Origin: Butyrivibrio proteoclasticus
GTDB taxonomy: Bacteria; Bacillota; Clostridia; Lachnospirales; Lachnospiraceae
DNA length: 64,000 nt
Reading direction: 5' to 3'
NCBI RefSeq assembly: GCF_900115735.1
Contig: NZ_FOXO01000015.1
Span: 43,190-107,189 of the forward strand
Part shown: positions 19,401-27,870 of the stretch, in pieces
How the letters are laid out: each line of letters starts with the position of its first letter
Position numbering within the stretch: the stretch's first letter is position 1
Position numbers and translations under genes: made by a program
Notes under the pieces: generated by a model
What the model was told of the DNA's origin: nothing
What the model saw: the letters and a program-made list of their open reading frames with translations, nothing else
The model's database searches: none

Positions 19401-20010
19401 AGCTCCTGATAGACTGTATCTCGTCTCCCCACAACTCAATTCTGTAAGGGTTATCCTCAGTAAGGTCAAAGACATCTACAATATCACCACGAACAGAAAA
19501 CTCACCTGGGCCCTCAACCTGATAGTTCCTTATATATCCCATTGCCACGAGTTTTCTGGTAATCTCTGTCTCATCAACAGGTTTATGTCTGTCGATTGAA
19601 AGGATATTTTCCTTTATAATCTCAGGCTTTATCTGAGGCGCCATAAGGGCAGAAAAAGTAGTGACCACTGTTACGGGTCTTCCCTCAATAAGCCTTCTCA
19701 TGCACCTTATTCTCTGTCTTACAATCTCGTTGCTGTGAACATCAGCCTGGTAAAAGATAAGGTCTTTTGCCGGATACACAGTGACATTCTTGTCATAAAA
19801 CTTATAGTCCTCATATATTTCTTTTGCCCGAAGGTCAGAGTAAGTCACAATTATCTTGTACTTAAAGTCAGCCCCAAGACTGTCGATGAAATGGAGCTTT
19901 TGTGAATCCACGCAGCCGGTAACTTCTGCACAGGCAAAAGGCTTCTCAAGATACTTATTAATTTCTTCAAATTCAATTAACTCATGTAAAGGAGTTGTAA
20001 TCGCTCTCAT
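16444..20010 (-). CDS. mfd: Transcription-repair coupling factor Mfd
   Basis: Mfd removes RNA polymerase stalled at DNA lesions and recruits UvrA. This full-length protein of 1188 residues has the UvrB-like N-terminal domains, the RNA-polymerase interaction domain (KIGDYVVHEDHGLGIYRG), and the RecG-like translocase with Walker A GDVGFGKTEIA, the box VDEEQRFGV and motif VI QLRGRVGRS, then the C-terminal regulatory domain. The start codon lies directly next to the stop of pth, the usual pth-mfd order in Firmicutes. Its 3' end abuts the palindromic element ending at 16420. Confidence 0.97.
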   Translation of the reverse strand: MRAITTPLHELIEFEEINKYLEKPFACAEVTGCVDSQKLHFIDSLGADFKYKIIVTYSDLRAKEIYEDYKFYDKNVTVYPAKDLIFYQADVHSNEIVRQRIRCMRRLIEGRPVTVVTTFSALMAPQIKPEIIKENILSIDRHKPVDETEITRKLVAMGYIRNYQVEGPGEFSVRGDIVDVFDLTEDNPYRIELWGDEIQSIRSFDILSQRSLEKLESIEIYPASEIILDEDKLREGMDRIQEETDRCVEVLRSEFKTKEAHQLKTQTQELREQLFELKTSVNLESYIRYFYEDTVTIQEMFPKGKSCIFIDEPGRVAEHAMAVEAEFRESMTHRAEKGYVLPGQMDLLYGTDNCVSRMANGRRVIISSLPIPKSQNIFSPEKSWDIRTRSVAPYNNSFESLVKDLKAYVKQGYRVLILSGSRTRAKRIVDDLRDNLVSAFYSEDPGRVLKPGEIMTYYGRILKGFEYPDIKFAVIAESDIFTEHTKKRKKKKSTYKGEKISDFADLKIGDYVVHEDHGLGIYRGIEKIETDHVVKDYIKVEYGDGGNLYILATGLSVIQKYASGGDDSEHAHKPKLNKLGSGDWSHTKAKVKAAVEEVAQDLVELYAKRQQAVGYQFGKDTVWQQEFEDAFPYQETDDQLTAIEDTKRDMESTKTMDRLICGDVGFGKTEIAIRAAFKAVQDGKQVAVLVPTTILAQQHYNTFSERMRDFPVRVDLMSRFRTAAEQKKTVQDLQKGLVDIVIGTHRLLSKDVKYKDLGLLIVDEEQRFGVTHKEKLKTLKENIDVLTLSATPIPRTLHMSLVGIREMSVLEEAPNDRMPIQTYVMEYNDELVREAIVRELSRNGQVYYVYNRVNTIADMAAQIQKLVPEANVAFAHGQMKESELERIMYDFIDGTIDVLVSTTIIETGLDISNVNTMIIHDSDKMGLSQLYQLRGRVGRSNRTAYAFLMYKRDKMLKEVAEKRLSAIREFTDLGSGFKIAMRDLEIRGAGSLLGRKQSGHMQAVGYDLYCKMLGEAVRIKKGDSTDDELLNAINTSIDLDVDAFIPNEYILNEEQKLEIYKRIATLENQQECDDMRDELIDRFGEVPQAADNLLRISLLRSKAHSLYIPEIKGGNGIIEFKINPNAKIDAGKIPGFIASYKGNMAFHSAGIPVFVYKYQKDGNPTKAGQKLLEDTEEIVEKMKALVRE

Positions 20011-20580
20011 TTATTTTTTACCGTTAAACTTGTTCATGGCGCTGTCGACGCCATTATCCATTATCTCAACAACTGCTCCTAATGCTAAATCTATTCCTTC
20101 TTTTATAGAAACCTGGTCTTCACCCTCAAAGTGGCCAAGTACCCAGTCAACCATATCGTATTCTTTAGGTTTTTTGCCAACTCCAACGCGGACGCGTTTA
20201 AATTCGCTATGTCCAAGCTGAGCTATTATGTTCTTAAGTCCGTTATGCCCGCCGGCGCTGCCCTTTGGCCTTACCCTTATGTTTCCTGCATCAAGCTCAA
20301 CATCATCCGATATGACTATAAGTTCTTCTTTTGTATCCACTTTAAAATAATCACATATTGGTCTGATGGCTTCACCGCTAAGATTCATGTAGGTAAGAGG
20401 CTTCACAAGGATAACTCTCTCATTTCCAATTCTTCCTTTTCCAAATGCCGCCTTGAACTTAGTCTCAGTAAGCTCTATTCCGTATTTATCTGAAAGGGCA
20501 TCTATTGTTGCAAAGCCCACGTTATGTCTTGTTCCAAAATATTTCTTTTCAGGGTTTCCAAGTCCCGCTATTACAAACAT
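20011..20580 (-). CDS. pth: Peptidyl-tRNA hydrolase
   Basis: Pth recycles tRNA from peptidyl-tRNAs that fall off ribosomes. The sequence shows the family start FVIAGLGNPEKKY, the catalytic histidine in TRHNVGF, and KPLTYMNLSGEAI and GGHNGLKNI. From ATG 20578-20580 the protein is 189 residues, the normal family length, with an AGAGGA-like ribosome site upstream. The frame is open 18 codons further to a GTG at 20634, which would add the segment MLGILGKLFGKKEEETGR. I consider that less likely but cannot exclude it. Confidence 0.93.
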   Translation of the reverse strand: MFVIAGLGNPEKKYFGTRHNVGFATIDALSDKYGIELTETKFKAAFGKGRIGNERVILVKPLTYMNLSGEAIRPICDYFKVDTKEELIVISDDVELDAGNIRVRPKGSAGGHNGLKNIIAQLGHSEFKRVRVGVGKKPKEYDMVDWVLGHFEGEDQVSIKEGIDLALGAVVEIMDNGVDSAMNKFNGKK

Positions 20581-20662
20581 TCTTCCTGTTTCCTCTTCTT
20601 TTTTACCAAATAGTTTCCCCAAAATACCCAACACGCTTATTTTACCCTTTTATACACCGAAA

Positions 20663-20703
20663 TAAATGGGGCTTAGTACAAAATGTACTTTAAGCCCCAT
20701 TTA
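20663..20703. terminator. Bidirectional terminator between spoVG and pth
   Basis: AAATGGGGCTT-AGTAC pairs with GTACT-(TT)-AAGCCCCATTT. Both sides are A/T-rich, so it can act in either direction. Here it would end the spoVG transcript on the minus strand. Confidence 0.8.
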
Positions 20704-20753
20704 ATTGTATTCACTATACCATTATTCTGTTAATTAAAGCAAGTAGATATGGA

Positions 20754-21041
20754 TTATTCTGTAACTTCTCCATCTGCCGTTTCTTCTACTGCTGCTTTGT
20801 CGTAAGCATCAAGAATTGTATCCTGCAAAATCTTACGTGTGTCAGAATTGATTGGGTGAGCGATATCACGATACTCTCCGTCAGTTGACTTCTTGCTTGG
20901 CATCGCGATGAACAGTCCTCTCTCTCCTTCAATTACCTTTATGTCATGAACCACAAATTCATTGTCAAAAGTAACTGATACTACTGCACGCATTTTTCCC
21001 TGCTTTGTGACTTTTCTTACTCTTACGTCTGTTATTTTCAT
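20754..21041 (-). CDS. spoVG: Septation regulator SpoVG
   Basis: SpoVG is a small RNA- and DNA-binding regulator. This copy has the highly conserved core [12 protein letters not shown], the segment [21 protein letters not shown], and the region [15 protein letters not shown], followed by a short acidic tail. I start at ATG 21039-21041. A second in-frame ATG directly before it and a longer start at 21062 are possible, but the ribosome site GAGGGGG fits the pair of ATGs at 21039-21044. It is widespread in Firmicutes including non-sporulating ones, so it is not evidence of sporulation. Confidence 0.95.
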   Translation of the reverse strand: MKITDVRVRKVTKQGKMRAVVSVTFDNEFVVHDIKVIEGERGLFIAMPSKKSTDGEYRDIAHPINSDTRKILQDTILDAYDKAAVEETADGEVTE

Positions 21042-21083
21042 CATGTACCCCCTCTCGGTCATAACAGTTAATAATGTAAAAAA

Positions 21084-22202
21084 TTACAATACATATCTTT
21101 CATTATTCTCAACTACAATCTTTATGCCGTTTTCTTCTTTGTAGTAAGAATTAGCCTGAATTGTTCCATGACTTTCAACGATACAGTTCTCTATGTGAGA
21201 ATTGTCCCCGATATAAACGTCATTGAGGATGATTGAATTCTTGATGTAACAGTTGTTTCCGACAAATGCCCCCTTGAAAATAACGGAATCTTCTATTGCA
21301 CCATTGATGATACATCCACTGGATATAAGGCTGTTTTTAACGTTAACTCCCACATTATATTTTGCAGGTGGAAGATCAACTACTTTTGTATAAATACCAG
21401 GATACTCACGGAAGAAGTATTGTCTTACTTCAGGTTTGAGGAAATCCATGTTTGTACGGTAGTAATCCTCAACAGAAGCTATGTTGTTCCAATACTCTTT
21501 TATCTTGTATCCATAGATTCGCTTCATATCCTTGTATCTTACAAGAATATCTCTAACGAAATCGTATCTCTCTTCCTCTTCAGCTCTTTCAATAAGTTCG
21601 ATGAGCTGGCGTCTTCTTATTACATAGATACCACATGAAATAGTATTTGATCTTGATACTACTGGTTTTTCCTCAAATTCCTCGATTCGGCTCTCCTCAT
21701 TCATTCTGATGGTTCCGAATCTCTCAGTATCAATGTCAGCCGGCATGTCCTTACATACTACTGTAATATCTGCCTGCTTCTGAATGTGGTATTCAAGAAG
21801 CTTTGCATAATCCATCTTATAAACGCAGTCACCGGAAGTGATGATAACGTATGGCTCGTGGCAGCCCCTTAAGAAGTCAAGGTTCTGCGCGATTGCATCA
21901 GCTGTTCCTCTGTACCAAAGATTTCCTGATGCCTTTACAGCAGGAGTAAATACATAGAGACCTCCCTGCTTACGTCCAAAATCCCACCACTTTGAAGAGC
22001 TTAAGTGTGAATTAAGACTTCCTGCGTTGTACTGTGTAAATACTGCAACTGTCTGAATATGAGAGTTTGTCATATTACTCAGTGCAAAGTCGATACTTCT
22101 ATAAAAACCGGCTACAGGCATAGCACAGACTGCTCTTTTCTTGGAGAGCTCCTGCATTCTGCTGCTGCTGCCACCTGCTAAAATAATGCCAATCGCTCTC
22201 AT
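21084..22202 (-). CDS. glgD: Glycogen biosynthesis protein GlgD
   Basis: GlgD is a paralogue of ADP-glucose pyrophosphorylase. It pairs with GlgC in Firmicutes and is regarded as a non-catalytic or regulatory subunit. The product has the nucleotidyltransferase fold (IGIILAGGSSSRMQELSKKR, then SIDFALSNM) with altered catalytic loops compared with GlgC, and left-handed beta-helix hexapeptide repeats near the C-terminus (VKNSLISSGCIINGAIEDS). ATG 22200-22202 has AGGTG upstream. The gene begins 1 bp after the glgC stop, so the two are coupled. Confidence 0.93.
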   Translation of the reverse strand: MRAIGIILAGGSSSRMQELSKKRAVCAMPVAGFYRSIDFALSNMTNSHIQTVAVFTQYNAGSLNSHLSSSKWWDFGRKQGGLYVFTPAVKASGNLWYRGTADAIAQNLDFLRGCHEPYVIITSGDCVYKMDYAKLLEYHIQKQADITVVCKDMPADIDTERFGTIRMNEESRIEEFEEKPVVSRSNTISCGIYVIRRRQLIELIERAEEEERYDFVRDILVRYKDMKRIYGYKIKEYWNNIASVEDYYRTNMDFLKPEVRQYFFREYPGIYTKVVDLPPAKYNVGVNVKNSLISSGCIINGAIEDSVIFKGAFVGNNCYIKNSIILNDVYIGDNSHIENCIVESHGTIQANSYYKEENGIKIVVENNERYVL

Positions 22203-22203
22203 G

Positions 22204-23472
22204 TCAATCACCTGCCTTATCTAATGTTCTGCCGCTATCAAGTATTCCACCAGGATAGTCTTCAGCGGTTGTAATTCCGGAAATCATAATATTCTTACCG
22301 ATTGTTACATCGTTTGGAATAACAGATTTCTCGCCGACAGTGCAGAGACCTTCACAGTATATGCTTGGCTTTGTCTCGTTCTCTTTTTCCTCGAAGGCTC
22401 CAATTTTGACATTATTGCCAATCTTAACCTTCTCGGCAATGATACCTTTTTCAATAGTACAGCCTTCACCAATCTCTGTTTCATTCATAATGATAGAGTG
22501 GCTTACAACTGTATCTTTTCCGATCTTAACACCAGGTCCGATAACCGAATTATAGACCTTGCCATATATCTCACAACCCTCACCTACGATACTGCGCTCT
22601 ATTGCGCTTTCTGAACCAAGGTACTGCGGTGGCTGAACGTCACTGGCTGTGTAAATCTTCCAATATTCTTCATACAGGTTAAACTCAGGAACTATATCGA
22701 TAAGCTCCATATTAGCCTGCCAATAAGATGTAAGTGTTCCTACATCCTTCCAATAGCCATCGAACTCATAAGCATAAAGAGCCTGGCCCTTTTCCTTACA
22801 ATAAGGAATAATGTGCTTACCAAAGTCAAGGCCTGCCTGATCCTTATTAGCAATAAGCGCCTCTTTTAAAGCTTTCCATGAAAAGATATAGATACCCATG
22901 GAAGCAAGATTGCTACGTGGATGCTCAGGTTTCTCCTCGAAATCTACAATCTTCTTATTTTCATCGGTTATCATAATACCGAATCTGCTGGCCTCTTCCA
23001 TAGGAACAGGCATAACTGCGATTGTAGCATCCGCATGACTTGCTTTATGGAAATCAAGCATAGTTTCATAATCCATCTTATATATATGGTCACCCGAGAG
23101 GATCAATACATAATCCGGATTATAATTTTCCATATATTCAAGGTTTTGGTAAATAGCATTGGCTGTACCGGTATACCATTCACTGTTAGAACTCTTTTCG
23201 TACGGCGGAAGAACCGTTACTCCACCAAAATTACGGTCAAGGTCCCACGGGATACCTATACCAATGTGAGAATTAAGTCTTAGGGGACGATACTGTGTAA
23301 GAACTCCCACAGTGTCCACTCCAGAATTGATGCAGTTACTTAGTGGGAAATCGATGATTCTGTACTTTCCCCCAAATGAAACTGCAGGCTTTGCCATCTT
23401 GGCAGTTAACACTCCCAATCTGCTGCCCTGGCCCCCTGCCAGCAGCATGGCGATCATTTCTTTTTTTATCAT
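22204..23472 (-). CDS. glgC: Glucose-1-phosphate adenylyltransferase GlgC
   Basis: GlgC makes ADP-glucose from ATP and glucose-1-phosphate, the committed step of glycogen synthesis. The sequence has the pyrophosphorylase motif [15 protein letters not shown], the substrate region [11 protein letters not shown], the metal-binding [11 protein letters not shown] and the glucose-phosphate motif [10 protein letters not shown], and ends in beta-helix repeats. The ribosome site AGGTGG precedes ATG 23470-23472. It forms a two-gene operon with glgD. The other glycogen genes (glgA, glgB, glgP) are not in the window. Confidence 0.95.
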   Translation of the reverse strand: MIKKEMIAMLLAGGQGSRLGVLTAKMAKPAVSFGGKYRIIDFPLSNCINSGVDTVGVLTQYRPLRLNSHIGIGIPWDLDRNFGGVTVLPPYEKSSNSEWYTGTANAIYQNLEYMENYNPDYVLILSGDHIYKMDYETMLDFHKASHADATIAVMPVPMEEASRFGIMITDENKKIVDFEEKPEHPRSNLASMGIYIFSWKALKEALIANKDQAGLDFGKHIIPYCKEKGQALYAYEFDGYWKDVGTLTSYWQANMELIDIVPEFNLYEEYWKIYTASDVQPPQYLGSESAIERSIVGEGCEIYGKVYNSVIGPGVKIGKDTVVSHSIIMNETEIGEGCTIEKGIIAEKVKIGNNVKIGAFEEKENETKPSIYCEGLCTVGEKSVIPNDVTIGKNIMISGITTAEDYPGGILDSGRTLDKAGD

Positions 23473-23855
23473 GTTCCACCTCGTTGCATTTTGTAGTCAC
23501 AAGAACGTGACTTTGATACACCAGGCATGCCGAATGACATGCCACAGAAAACCGCTTTTTTCTTATATAAAAGTATAACATAAATAAATATTAAAAACAC
23601 TCTATTTAAGAACAAAGTATGCGAAAATTCTTTCACGCACTTTGCCAAATATTCGCTTTTTTATTTTCTGATCAATATGCAAGAAACAACTAATACATTT
23701 CTGCCTGAGCGAAATACAATTCTTTATAAATTCATAACATACCCTATAGAATGAAATACTTTTCTAAGTTGATGCTTTTTTGACTTTGATAAAATAAGTG
23801 TTAGAATATATTGCGTTATATAATACGAAAAAAAGAATCATGAATCGAGGATTTT
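23473..23855. promoter_or_regulatory. Divergent intergenic region between glgC and murC
   Basis: This 383-bp AT-rich gap has no gene. It holds a short palindrome (GGCATG - CATGCC) near 23525-23545 and, for murC, a promoter candidate TTGACT (23781-23786) and TAGAAT (23803-23808) with a 16-bp spacer. Nothing else stands out. Confidence 0.6.
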
Positions 23856-25250
23856 ATGTACAAAATTAATTTTGATAAACCTGCACATGTTTACTTCATG
23901 GGTATCGGTGGAATATCTATGAGTGGTCTTGCTTATATATTAATAGAAAGGGGCTTTAAGGTTTCGGGTTCAGACAACAAAAAATCTGAAATGACAGAAA
24001 AGCTCGCCAGCCAGGGCGCAAACATTGTGTATGGTCAGAAGGCTGAAAACATCGCAAACAGCTCACCTATCGATGTAGTCGTTTACACAGCTGCGGTTCA
24101 TCCTGACAATCCTGAGTTTGTTGCGGCAAAAGAGGCTGGCATTCCAATGCTCACAAGAGCTGAGCTTTTAGGACAGATCATGACACATTATGAACTTCCT
24201 GTAGCAGTTGCTGGAACACACGGAAAGACAACAACAACTTCTATGCTTTCCAAAATTCTTTTGGAGGCAGATACTGATCCTACTCTTTCAATTGGTGGAG
24301 TATTCAAGGATATCGGTGGAAACATCCGTGTTGGTAAATCAGAATATTTTGTTACAGAAGCCTGCGAATATACAAACAGCTTTTTGAGCTTTTTCCCTAA
24401 AATCAGCATCATTACCAATATAGATGCAGATCATCTTGACTTCTTTAAGGACCTTGATGATATCAGACATTCTTTTAAAAAGTTCGCCGAGCTTTTACCT
24501 GAAGACGGAACTCTTGTTATCAACGGCGATATTGATAATGTTTCGTATATCACTGATGGTCTTAAGTGCTCAATTGTTACCTACGGCTCCACAGATGCTT
24601 TTGATTATTATCCTACTGATATTACTTATGATGATCACGGCAATGCTTCTTTTAAAGCACACTTAAAAGGAGGCTTAGTACTTGATATAAAGCTTGCTGT
24701 TCCCGGCGTTCACAATGTTTATAATGCCATTGCTGCTATAGCTGTTTCTTCTATATTAAATGTAGATTCAACTCACATTACTACAGCCCTTTCTCTCTTT
24801 GGTGGAACAAGCAGAAGATTCGAGTATAAAGGCGAAGTTCATGGTGTCACAATCATTGATGATTATGCTCATCACCCTACAGAAATAAAAGCAACGCTTA
24901 CTGCCGCCCAGAACTATCCACATAAAAAGATATGGTGTGTATTCCAGCCACATACATATTCCAGAACAAAAGCTCTTTTAAACGAATTTGCCGATGCACT
25001 TTCTCTGGCAGATCACGTTGTTCTTGCTGATATTTACGCAGCAAGAGAGACTGATACCCTTGGTATAAGCTCACGAACACTGTGCGACAAGATAAAAGAA
25101 CTTGGCCATGAATGTATGTATTTACCAACTTTTGAAAACTTTAGTGAGATTGAAAAGTTCCTTCTGCAAAATTGCACTAAAGGAGATTTGTTGATAACCA
25201 TGGGTGCCGGTGATGTAGTAAAAATAGGCGATGAACTCCTAGGCAAGTGA
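23856..25250 (+). CDS. murC: UDP-N-acetylmuramate--L-alanine ligase MurC
   Basis: MurC adds the first amino acid, L-alanine, to UDP-MurNAc in peptidoglycan synthesis. This 464-residue protein has the N-terminal UDP-binding motif FMGIGGISMSGLA, the ATP loop VAGTHGKTTTTSM, and the conserved segments EACEYTNSFL, ITNIDADHLD and IDDYAHHPTEI. The ribosome site is a GAGG upstream of ATG 23856. It stands apart from the division cluster found in many genomes, with its own promoter and a terminator at 25308. Confidence 0.96.
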   Translation: MYKINFDKPAHVYFMGIGGISMSGLAYILIERGFKVSGSDNKKSEMTEKLASQGANIVYGQKAENIANSSPIDVVVYTAAVHPDNPEFVAAKEAGIPMLTRAELLGQIMTHYELPVAVAGTHGKTTTTSMLSKILLEADTDPTLSIGGVFKDIGGNIRVGKSEYFVTEACEYTNSFLSFFPKISIITNIDADHLDFFKDLDDIRHSFKKFAELLPEDGTLVINGDIDNVSYITDGLKCSIVTYGSTDAFDYYPTDITYDDHGNASFKAHLKGGLVLDIKLAVPGVHNVYNAIAAIAVSSILNVDSTHITTALSLFGGTSRRFEYKGEVHGVTIIDDYAHHPTEIKATLTAAQNYPHKKIWCVFQPHTYSRTKALLNEFADALSLADHVVLADIYAARETDTLGISSRTLCDKIKELGHECMYLPTFENFSEIEKFLLQNCTKGDLLITMGAGDVVKIGDELLGK

Positions 25251-25253
25251 TAC

Positions 25254-25262
25254 TTATCCACA
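25254..25262 (+). promoter_or_regulatory. DnaA-box-like sequence
   Basis: TTATCCACA, a perfect 9-base DnaA box, starts 4 bp after the murC stop codon. It is the first of three such sites before the replication genes at 25557. Confidence 0.6.
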
Positions 25263-25307
25263 TATCCACTTTTTTTATTAAAATTCTATAAACAATTCTA
25301 AGTGGAA

Positions 25308-25350
25308 AACAGCCAATCCTTTATTTACTGATGGATTGGCTGTTTTATAT
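25308..25350 (+). terminator. Terminator after murC
   Basis: A perfect 12-bp stem (AACAGCCAATCC with GGATTGGCTGTT) and a 13-base loop is followed by a T-rich run. Confidence 0.9.
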
Positions 25351-25363
25351 TTTTTTTATAATT

Positions 25364-25390
25364 TAATCCACATTATCCACATTGTCCACA
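25364..25390 (+). promoter_or_regulatory. Tandem DnaA boxes upstream of the DnaD-like gene
   Basis: TTATCCACA (25373-25381) and TTGTCCACA (25382-25390) are directly adjacent, and a related AATCCACA stands just before them. This makes three nine-base repeats in register. Both 9-mers fit the DnaA consensus TTWTNCACA or are one base away. The cluster is about 170 bp upstream of the DnaD-like gene. Confidence 0.65.
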
Positions 25391-25556
25391 CAATTGGACC
25401 AATTCGTCAAAAGCGCACCAATGCTGGATTTCTTCGTTACTTTTTCCCATATCATTTCAGAAAGGTGTGTGTTAAGATTTGAATTGTTCGAAAGAGAGCA
25501 CCAAATAAATGAATGCATCTTTGAACTTCGTAACTAAACTTGAGGTGAAATATAAC

Positions 25557-26678
25557 ATGATGGGGCGAGTAACAATCAGTCATAATTTAGGGGAGGATTC
25601 CACGAATGTTTCCAATATATTTATTGACGAGTACATGCAAGACGCAAACGATGCGCAGATTAAGATCTACCTCTTTTTACTGCGTATGATGAGTGCCAAC
25701 CTGCCCACCAGCGTTTCGGCACTTGCAGATAAATTTAATCATACTGAAAAAGACGTAATTCGAGCACTTAAATACTGGGAAAAGAAAGAACTTATCACAC
25801 TTGAATATGATGGTTCAGGAAATCTTACCGGAATTCACATGGAGGATATTGTATCACCTGCCAATTCCGGAAGAAGAAAGACCGACACTGTTCTTAGACC
25901 AGTTCCTCCTATTCACGAAGTAGCTGCAGAGGATCATGTCATCAAGGAAGTCAAAAAAGCGCCAGCAAAGCCAAAATACTCTGCCGCTCAGCTACGTGCT
26001 TTCAAGGAAGAAGAAGGCGCCGGTATCGTATTCCTTGCTGAGCAGTATTTTGGAAGGCCTCTTACTTCTACAGAGGCGCTAACACTTTATTATATTCATG
26101 ATGAGCTTAAGTTCTCTGATGATCTTTTGGACTATCTGATGCAATACTGCGTCGATAATCATAAAGCTGATTTCAGATACGTAGAAAAGGTGGCTATTAA
26201 CTGGAATCAGGAAGGCATCAAAACGCCAAAGCAGGCTCACGCGGAAATTTACAAACATGACCCTAATATTTTAGGAATCATGAAGGCCCTTGGTATGGAA
26301 AACAGCCCTACTGAGAAGGAAGGAAACTTCATCAGTTCTTGGTTAGGGGAGTTGGGATTTTCGATGGATATTATTATGGAGGCCTGTGACCGCACTGTTA
26401 TGGCTACACAGAAGAATCGCTTGAAGTATTGCGACAGCATTCTTCGCAGCTGGCATGAAAAGAAGGCTAGTTCAAGGGAGGACATTGCCAGACTGGATGC
26501 AGACTTTACCGCTGATCTTAAGAAAAAGAGATCAAAGGCTTCCGTATCATCCATCACAGATAAAATCCGCTCAGACGAATCATATATTCGCCCCAGCGGC
26601 AGTCAGAACCGTTTTAATCAGTTCCAGCAAAATACATACGATTTTGCCGAACTTGAGAAACAGCTTCTTGACAACTAA
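25557..26678 (+). CDS. DnaD/DnaB-type replication initiation protein
   Basis: This protein of about 373 residues has a winged-helix region near the N-terminus (VSALADKFNHTEKDVIRALKYW) and two DnaD/DnaB2-type helical repeats. The first lies around ALTLYYIHDELKFSDDLLDY and the second around ISSWLGELGFSMDIIMEACD, with the trailing YCDSILRSWHEK motif. Proteins of this type load the replicative helicase together with DnaI. I prefer ATG 25557-25559 because AGGTG lies upstream, while the frame is open from 25509. The next gene downstream encodes the DnaI-like ATPase, giving a primosome operon. Confidence 0.88.
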   Translation: MMGRVTISHNLGEDSTNVSNIFIDEYMQDANDAQIKIYLFLLRMMSANLPTSVSALADKFNHTEKDVIRALKYWEKKELITLEYDGSGNLTGIHMEDIVSPANSGRRKTDTVLRPVPPIHEVAAEDHVIKEVKKAPAKPKYSAAQLRAFKEEEGAGIVFLAEQYFGRPLTSTEALTLYYIHDELKFSDDLLDYLMQYCVDNHKADFRYVEKVAINWNQEGIKTPKQAHAEIYKHDPNILGIMKALGMENSPTEKEGNFISSWLGELGFSMDIIMEACDRTVMATQKNRLKYCDSILRSWHEKKASSREDIARLDADFTADLKKKRSKASVSSITDKIRSDESYIRPSGSQNRFNQFQQNTYDFAELEKQLLDN

Positions 26679-26715
26679 GGTTACAATTTAGCTTTAACTA
26701 GATTGTATCCCACAT

Positions 26716-26817
26716 AGTTCTTACTTGATTGGGGAATCAAATAAGAACTGCAAATAATATCAGCCCTGTACTTTTGGTTCGGCGGCGGCCCCGGCCTTCC
26801 CTGAAACACGTACAGGG
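26716..26817 (+). other. Two hairpins in the leader of the DnaI-like gene
   Basis: The first (26716-26749) pairs AGTTCTTA-CTTGATT with AATCAA-ATAAGAACT around GGGG. The second (26764-26817) closes with a perfect 8-bp stem, CCCTGTAC and GTACAGGG, around a very GC-rich loop that includes GGCGGCGGCCCCGG. The GC content of this loop is far above its surroundings. They lie between the DnaD-like stop and the DnaI-like start and may act as an attenuator or processing site. Confidence 0.55.
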
Positions 26818-26886
26818 TTATATTGTGTAAAGGTTACTGTTCAGTTGCTGACTAGTAACACTGCAAAGCCTTATTGGAGGACAGAC

Positions 26887-27870
26887 ATGGCATTAACTAA
26901 TGCTCAATATGATGAAATAATGCATGAATATGAGGAAAGGCGCGCTCTTCACCGACAGGAGCTTGAGGACAGACAGCGATATGTCTATGAAACTGTCGAA
27001 GGCTATAAAGAGCTTGAAGACGAAACAGCTTCTGCCAGCGTATCTTTCGGTAAAAGACTTCTTTCCGGAGAGCGGCTTGACCGCTCTGTTCTTAAGCGCG
27101 AGCTTGAAGAGCTTGCAAGGCAAAAGCTTATTCTTTTAACTGAAGCAGGTTTTTCTTCAGATTATCTTGATATGGGTTATACCTGCCAGGACTGTAAGGA
27201 TACTGGTTACATTGGCAATGAAAAGTGCCACTGTTTCAAACAGAAAATAATCGAAACACTCTATGATAAATCCAATTTAAGAATGCTTACAAAAAGCGCT
27301 AATTTCAGGCTTTTAACAGATAAATACTACCATGGTGAAGACTTAAAAAGATTCCATGGCGCAGTTAAAGCAGCTGAAGAATTTATAAATAATTTTTGTT
27401 CTGACTACCAAAATTTATTTATTTATGGTACAGTTGGTACTGGCAAATCTTTCCTTTCGGTTTGTATTGCCAATGAACTTCTAAAAAAAGGCCATTCGGT
27501 GATATATTTCAGCTCGATGGGATTATTTGAACTACTGGCTGAGAATTCATTTGACTATAAGAATAAGGGGGAACTTAGGGGGATCTATGAGGATTTGTAC
27601 AATTGTGAGTTACTGATCATCGATGATCTGGGCACTGAACGTACAAATAGTTTTGTGGCTTCCGAGCTTTTCTCCTGTCTCAACGAACGCGACAACAGAA
27701 AAAAAGCGACGATCATTACCACAAATCTTTCTCTTGAACAATTGCAAAAAACTTACTCTGATAGAATTTTTTCAAGGATAACAAGTAATTTCAGATTCCT
27801 GAAACTTTCGGGTCAGGATATTAGAAATATAAAGAAAATTGCAAGAAAAGAAAGCGAGGATTTTCAGTAA
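26887..27870 (+). CDS. DnaI/DnaC-type helicase loader ATPase
   Basis: This protein of about 327 residues has a helical N-terminus, a zinc-binding segment with the pattern CxxC...CxC (YTCQDCKDTGYIGNEKCHC), and a DnaC-like AAA+ domain with Walker A YGTVGTGKSFLSV, Walker B LLIIDDLGTER and sensor IITTNLS. It is predicted to load the DnaB helicase at the origin or at restart sites. ATG 26887-26889 has TTGGAGGA upstream and replaces the longer frame at 26845. It is coupled to the prs-like gene by a one-base overlap. Confidence 0.92.
   Translation: MALTNAQYDEIMHEYEERRALHRQELEDRQRYVYETVEGYKELEDETASASVSFGKRLLSGERLDRSVLKRELEELARQKLILLTEAGFSSDYLDMGYTCQDCKDTGYIGNEKCHCFKQKIIETLYDKSNLRMLTKSANFRLLTDKYYHGEDLKRFHGAVKAAEEFINNFCSDYQNLFIYGTVGTGKSFLSVCIANELLKKGHSVIYFSSMGLFELLAENSFDYKNKGELRGIYEDLYNCELLIIDDLGTERTNSFVASELFSCLNERDNRKKATIITTNLSLEQLQKTYSDRIFSRITSNFRFLKLSGQDIRNIKKIARKESEDFQ

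Noticed and set aside
25254..25390. Possible chromosomal origin oriC
   Set aside because: Only three DnaA-like boxes are seen, with no AT-rich unwinding array and no dnaA or dnaN gene adjacent. A regulatory role is more likely.
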